A DNA stretch of 8,706 nucleotides from Flavobacteriaceae bacterium (GTDB taxonomy: Bacteria; Bacteroidota; Bacteroidia; Flavobacteriales; Flavobacteriaceae), in assembly GCA_947458575.1 (NCBI GenBank), contig CANHBE010000100.1, positions 1-8,706 on the forward strand, in the 5' to 3' direction. The position numbers and the translations under genes are program-made. The notes under the pieces are model-generated. The model was not told the DNA's origin. It ran no database searches and saw only the letters and a program-made list of their open reading frames with translations. How positions within the stretch are numbered: position 1 is the first letter of the stretch; every line of letters starts with the position of its first letter. Shown here in pieces: positions 7,088 through 8,706 of this stretch.

Positions 7088-7300
7088 TTCGATGATTTTA
7101 AAACCTTGAATTGTAGGGTTAAATTGAACGACGCAAATTGGATTTTTTTTTAGCAGTAAGATGTTAAATAATGGTTAAAACTTCATGGGTTATCAGGCCA
7201 TTAAGGATGATTTATGATAGCATTTTTATATTTTTAAGAACTAAATGTGCTGACAATTCAATATACTTCTTAATTATTTTTAAATCACTAAAACATTATC
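7088..7300. promoter_or_regulatory. Divergent intergenic region between moxR and the aldo/keto reductase
   Basis: This AT-rich 213-bp gap lies between two divergent genes, so it should hold promoters for both, by inference. No full match to the Bacteroidota promoter (TTG near -33, TAnnTTTG near -7) was found in either direction. For the reductase the closest is TATTTTTA at 7275-7282 (one mismatch to the -7 box, no TTG at the right distance). For moxR there is only CCAATTTG (complement of 7134-7141), preceded by an A-tract (complement of the nine T's at 7143-7151). An inverted pair TAATGG (7169-7174) / CCATTA (7198-7203), about 29 bp centre to centre, could be a protein-binding site but may be chance. 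No terminator or small gene was seen. Confidence 0.45.
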
Positions 7301-8173
7301 ATGAGTAGAACTACTTTTTCAAGAATTGTTGCAGGAACGATGACTTGGGGTAAATGGGGAAAAAACCTGAATGAAAGTCAAATGATTTCTTTACTAGATT
7401 GTTGCATTGATAATGGTATTACATCATTTGACCACGCCGATATATATGGTGGCTACACTACTGAAAAAGAGTTTGGAATAGCTTTTAAGAAAAGTAAAAT
7501 ATCTCGTGAAAAGATGCAATTGATTTCTAAGTGTGGAATTCAATATCAATCTGAAAACAGAAATAATACAATTAAGCATTATAACTACAACAAAGATTAC
7601 ATCATATGGTCGGTTGAAGAGTCTCTTAGAAATCTTCATTCAGACTATTTGGATTTATTGCTTTTACATCGTCCTAGTCCATTGATGATTGCAGAAGAAA
7701 TTGCCGAAGCTGTTCATTTCTTAAAAAAAGACGGCAAAATTCTCGATTTTGGATTATCTAATTTCAGTCCGATGCAAACTGACCTCATTTCTAGTATGTG
7801 CGAAGTCAAATACAATCAAATTCAATTTTCCGCTACTCATATTGACCCGATGTTAGACGGCTCTTTAGATCATATGCAACTCCATCGAATTCGTCCGATG
7901 GCGTGGAATCCATTGGGCTCAGTTTTTAAGAGCAAAGACGAAAAATCAGACCGCGTATACAAACAAATTGAAATCCTAGCTAACCAATACAACGTTGAAA
8001 TGACCCATATTTTGCTTGCGTGGATTTTAAAGCATCCCTCTCAGATCATACCGGTTTGTGGTACAACCGATCCGAAGCGGCTTTCTAGCCTAAATGATGC
8101 TTTCAACATCGATATGCAATTGGAAGACTGGTTTTCAATTTGGGTTGCAAGTACCGGAAATAAGGTTCCTTAG
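7301..8173 (+). CDS. Aldo/keto reductase, YdhF-like
   Basis: This 290-aa protein is a complete NADPH-dependent aldo/keto reductase by motif. The catalytic tetrad is D44 and Y49 (in 'FDHADIYGGY'), K77 (in 'SKCGI') and H123 (in 'LLLHRPSP'). Also visible are 'GLSNFSP' (151-157), 'RPMAWNPLG' (198-206) and a C-terminal 'IIPVCGTTDPKRL' (249-261) of the cofactor-binding region. The sequence resembles E. coli YdhF over its length ('REKMQLISKCGI', 'DYLDLLLLHRP', 'LDG.LD..Q..R.RPMAW'). The natural substrate of YdhF-type enzymes is unknown, so only reduction of an aldehyde or ketone can be proposed. It is cytoplasmic, with no signal peptide. It diverges from moxR, and the next gene begins 18 nt after its stop, suggesting a shared transcript. 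No Shine-Dalgarno site is present. Confidence 0.95.
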   Translation: MSRTTFSRIVAGTMTWGKWGKNLNESQMISLLDCCIDNGITSFDHADIYGGYTTEKEFGIAFKKSKISREKMQLISKCGIQYQSENRNNTIKHYNYNKDYIIWSVEESLRNLHSDYLDLLLLHRPSPLMIAEEIAEAVHFLKKDGKILDFGLSNFSPMQTDLISSMCEVKYNQIQFSATHIDPMLDGSLDHMQLHRIRPMAWNPLGSVFKSKDEKSDRVYKQIEILANQYNVEMTHILLAWILKHPSQIIPVCGTTDPKRLSSLNDAFNIDMQLEDWFSIWVASTGNKVP

Positions 8174-8191
8174 TTCTATCATATAAAACAA

Positions 8192-8706
8192 ATGATAAAC
8201 AAACGTCTTCTAATCAAAAATCTATTAGCTCACAATGATGAATCGAGTTTCTATGACAAAAAGCGCCAATTAAATTTGCATACTCGTGAAGGCAAGGCGA
8301 AATTCTTAAAACATATTTGTGCTCTTTCTAATTCAAATCCGACCAACAACTCATACATTGTAGTTGGTGTCGAGGATCAAGACAATGAAATTGTTGGTGA
8401 CGACTTTTTTGATGACAGTCATATTCAAAATCTCGTAAATGCTTTTTTGGAAAACCCTCCGAAGATATCTTATGAAAATGTTCCTTTTCCAATATTGCCA
8501 AAGGATAAAGTTGTTGGATTAGTTACAATTAAACCAAAAAACAAGACTTCATTCTTTAAGAAAGGAATTCATAATATTCTGCCGAACACTGTATTTATAA
8601 GAATCGGTAGCAACACAGTTCCGATAGATCACAAATTCGAAAAAAACTATCAAAATACTGAAACTGTAATCGGGATAGAAAACAACTCTAGAAACAGCAT
8701 TGAATA
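8192..8706 (+). CDS. AlbA_2 (Schlafen-type) domain protein, 3' end beyond window
   Basis: The frame is open from ATG 8192 to the right edge (171 codons visible, no stop). The N-terminal part resembles the AlbA_2 / divergent AAA-4 domain of 'putative ATP-binding' or Schlafen-like proteins. It has an acidic/basic opening 'NDESSFYDKKRQL' (15-27), a helix with 'KAKFLKHICALSNSNP' (35-50), then 'SYIVVGVEDQDNEIVG' (54-69), the hallmark GVED step. 'NTVFIRIGSNTVP' (132-144) matches the later R-x-G-S strand. The domain is found in bacterial transcription regulators and in defence and nucleic-acid-binding proteins. Which applies here cannot be told without the C-terminal part. It follows the aldo/keto reductase by 18 nt and is probably cotranscribed with it. 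No Shine-Dalgarno site is seen. The domain call is by motif only. Confidence 0.8.
   Translation, partial: MINKRLLIKNLLAHNDESSFYDKKRQLNLHTREGKAKFLKHICALSNSNPTNNSYIVVGVEDQDNEIVGDDFFDDSHIQNLVNAFLENPPKISYENVPFPILPKDKVVGLVTIKPKNKTSFFKKGIHNILPNTVFIRIGSNTVPIDHKFEKNYQNTETVIGIENNSRNSIE

Noticed and set aside
7143..7151. Run of nine T's near moxR as a rho-independent terminator
   Set aside because: No GC-rich stem precedes it on the plus strand, and no plus-strand gene ends there; as an A-tract upstream of moxR it fits a promoter element better.
8174..8191. Possible terminator between the reductase and the AlbA_2-like gene
   Set aside because: The 18-nt gap has no inverted repeat, so read-through is more likely.

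Overview
The window looks like chromosomal DNA of a Bacteroidota member, most likely the class Flavobacteriia (Flavobacterium-like). The grounds are low GC, almost no Shine-Dalgarno sequences before starts, signal peptides that end just before Gln (..YAQ, ..FAQ, ..YGQ), and a gene order typical of the group. It holds eight or nine tightly packed genes in two divergent blocks. No RNA gene, mobile element or CRISPR array was seen.

Block 1 (minus strand, 7087 down to 1, running off the left edge) is the Bat ('Bacteroides aerotolerance') cluster. Its order is moxR (AAA+ ATPase), a DUF58/VWA protein, a 544-aa two-TM protein, batA, batB, batC and batD (N-terminal 210 codons only). The stretch from the 544-aa gene through batC is coupled by a TAATG junction, a 2-nt gap and an ATGA overlap. 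moxR, the DUF58 gene and batD are set off by gaps of 22-92 nt. The next gene usually found after batD in this cluster, batE, would lie outside the window.

Together these genes look like a MoxR-VWA chaperone-type machine of the cell envelope. MoxR (ATPase) and the DUF58 protein (soluble VWA) are predicted to be cytoplasmic. BatA and BatB are membrane-anchored, and their VWA domains, each with an intact MIDAS motif, are predicted to face the periplasm. BatC (TPR plus a highly charged linker) and BatD are exported. The 544-aa protein has predicted domains on both sides of the inner membrane, so it is the best candidate in the window for linking the two halves. The molecular substrate of Bat systems is not established.

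A 213-bp divergent intergenic region (7088-7300) separates the blocks and should hold promoters for both. Block 2 (plus strand) has a YdhF-like aldo/keto reductase with a complete catalytic tetrad. After 18 nt comes the 5' part of a gene with a Schlafen AlbA_2-like N-terminal domain, cut by the right edge.

The content is mostly a known cluster, with no clearly new system. The items most worth following are the uncharacterised 544-aa protein and the pairing of the AlbA_2-like gene with the reductase.
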